Part shown: positions 6,956 through 7,195 of the stretch, in pieces
Layout: the number at the start of each line of letters is the position of its first letter
Position numbering within the stretch: the first letter of the stretch is position 1
NCBI GenBank assembly: GCA_021780055.1
Contig: JAJXZM010000153.1
Coordinates: forward strand, 1-7,195
DNA length: 7,195 nucleotides
Direction of reading: 5' to 3'
DNA from: Acidobacteriota bacterium
GTDB lineage: Bacteria > Acidobacteriota > Terriglobia > UBA7540
Notes under the pieces: generated by a model
Told to the model about the DNA's origin: nothing
What the model saw: the letters and a program-made list of their open reading frames with translations, nothing else
Databases searched by the model: none
Translations under genes and position numbers: made by a program

Positions 6956-7195
6956 TTACTTCGGCACCTCCTCAGGGTACTTCTGGGCGAGGGCCCGGAT
7001 TTCGTAGCTGAACTTCATGAACCGCTTTTCCCAGCGCTTGGCTTCACCCGGCGTATACCGGTAAAACCCTTTGGCATTTGAAACACCCTTCGCGCCTGAC
7101 TTCACCACCTTGCGCATTAGCTTGGGGACGTCCTGAGCGCAGCTCAATTCCGGAAACAGGTCCTTCATCACGGCTCCGTAGGCCGGGATCCCCGT
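6956..7195 (-). CDS. 3-hydroxyacyl-CoA dehydrogenase family protein, C-terminal end (partial, runs off right edge)
   Basis: The last 79 codons of a longer gene; the frame is open to the edge (first residues TGIPAYGAVMKDLFPELS). It matches the C-terminal helical dimerisation domain of NAD-dependent 3-hydroxyacyl-CoA dehydrogenases: AVMKDLFPELS, then PKLMRKVVKSGAKG and the family hallmark GFYRYTP. The NAD-binding Rossmann domain would lie beyond the window. The GTG at 7171 is internal, not a start. The family oxidises 3-hydroxyacyl-CoA in fatty-acid or butyrate metabolism, but related enzymes act on L-gulonate or carnitine, and this fragment cannot separate them. It ends with TAA at 6958-6956, upstream of the EamA gene on the same strand. 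Confidence 0.85.
   Translation of the reverse strand, partial: TGIPAYGAVMKDLFPELSCAQDVPKLMRKVVKSGAKGVSNAKGFYRYTPGEAKRWEKRFMKFSYEIRALAQKYPEEVPK

Noticed and set aside
1..7195. CRISPR array, tRNA, rRNA, transposase or phage genes
   Set aside because: No regularly spaced repeats, no tRNA-like folds and no matching protein families were seen on either strand.

Overview
The window looks like a piece of an acidobacterial (Acidobacteriota) chromosome. The main reason is the largest gene, an Oar-like TonB-dependent receptor of about 1140 residues: a secretion signal, then a carboxypeptidase-regulatory-like domain, a plug, and a very long barrel ending in Phe. This architecture is heavily duplicated in that phylum. 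The assignment is inferred from protein architecture; no rRNA or marker gene is present.

Every supported gene lies on the minus strand, so transcription runs from the right edge to the left. In order: (1) the C-terminal end of a 3-hydroxyacyl-CoA dehydrogenase, cut by the right edge (6956 to 7195); (2) a ten-helix EamA/DMT-family transporter (5899-6837); (3) a dihydrodipicolinate synthase/N-acetylneuraminate lyase (NAL) family aldolase or dehydratase with a TTG start (4855-5829); (4) a CutC-fold protein carrying a twin-arginine signal peptide (3987-4766); (5) the TonB-dependent receptor (333-3755). Gaps between genes 1 to 4 are 118, 69 and 88 bp, with no convincing terminator, so they could be one transcript. 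The receptor is set apart by 231 bp containing two TTGACA boxes and two perfect palindromes, and probably has its own regulated promoter.

The set reads best as an uptake and catabolism locus for a small organic compound: an outer-membrane receptor, an inner-membrane permease, an exported TIM-barrel protein, a Schiff-base lyase/dehydratase and an NAD-dependent dehydrogenase. The substrate cannot be read from sequence. The aldolase lacks the Tyr-Thr-Tyr residues of true DapA, so it is unlikely to serve lysine synthesis. The CutC protein has lost several family signature residues and appears to be exported, so copper homeostasis is doubtful.

Bases 1-332, downstream of the receptor, hold no gene I can support, but contain a dense run of inverted repeats (122-208). 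I saw no tRNA, rRNA, CRISPR array, insertion sequence or phage gene. The most unusual elements are the Tat-exported divergent CutC, its pairing with a non-DapA NAL enzyme, and the palindromic receptor control region.
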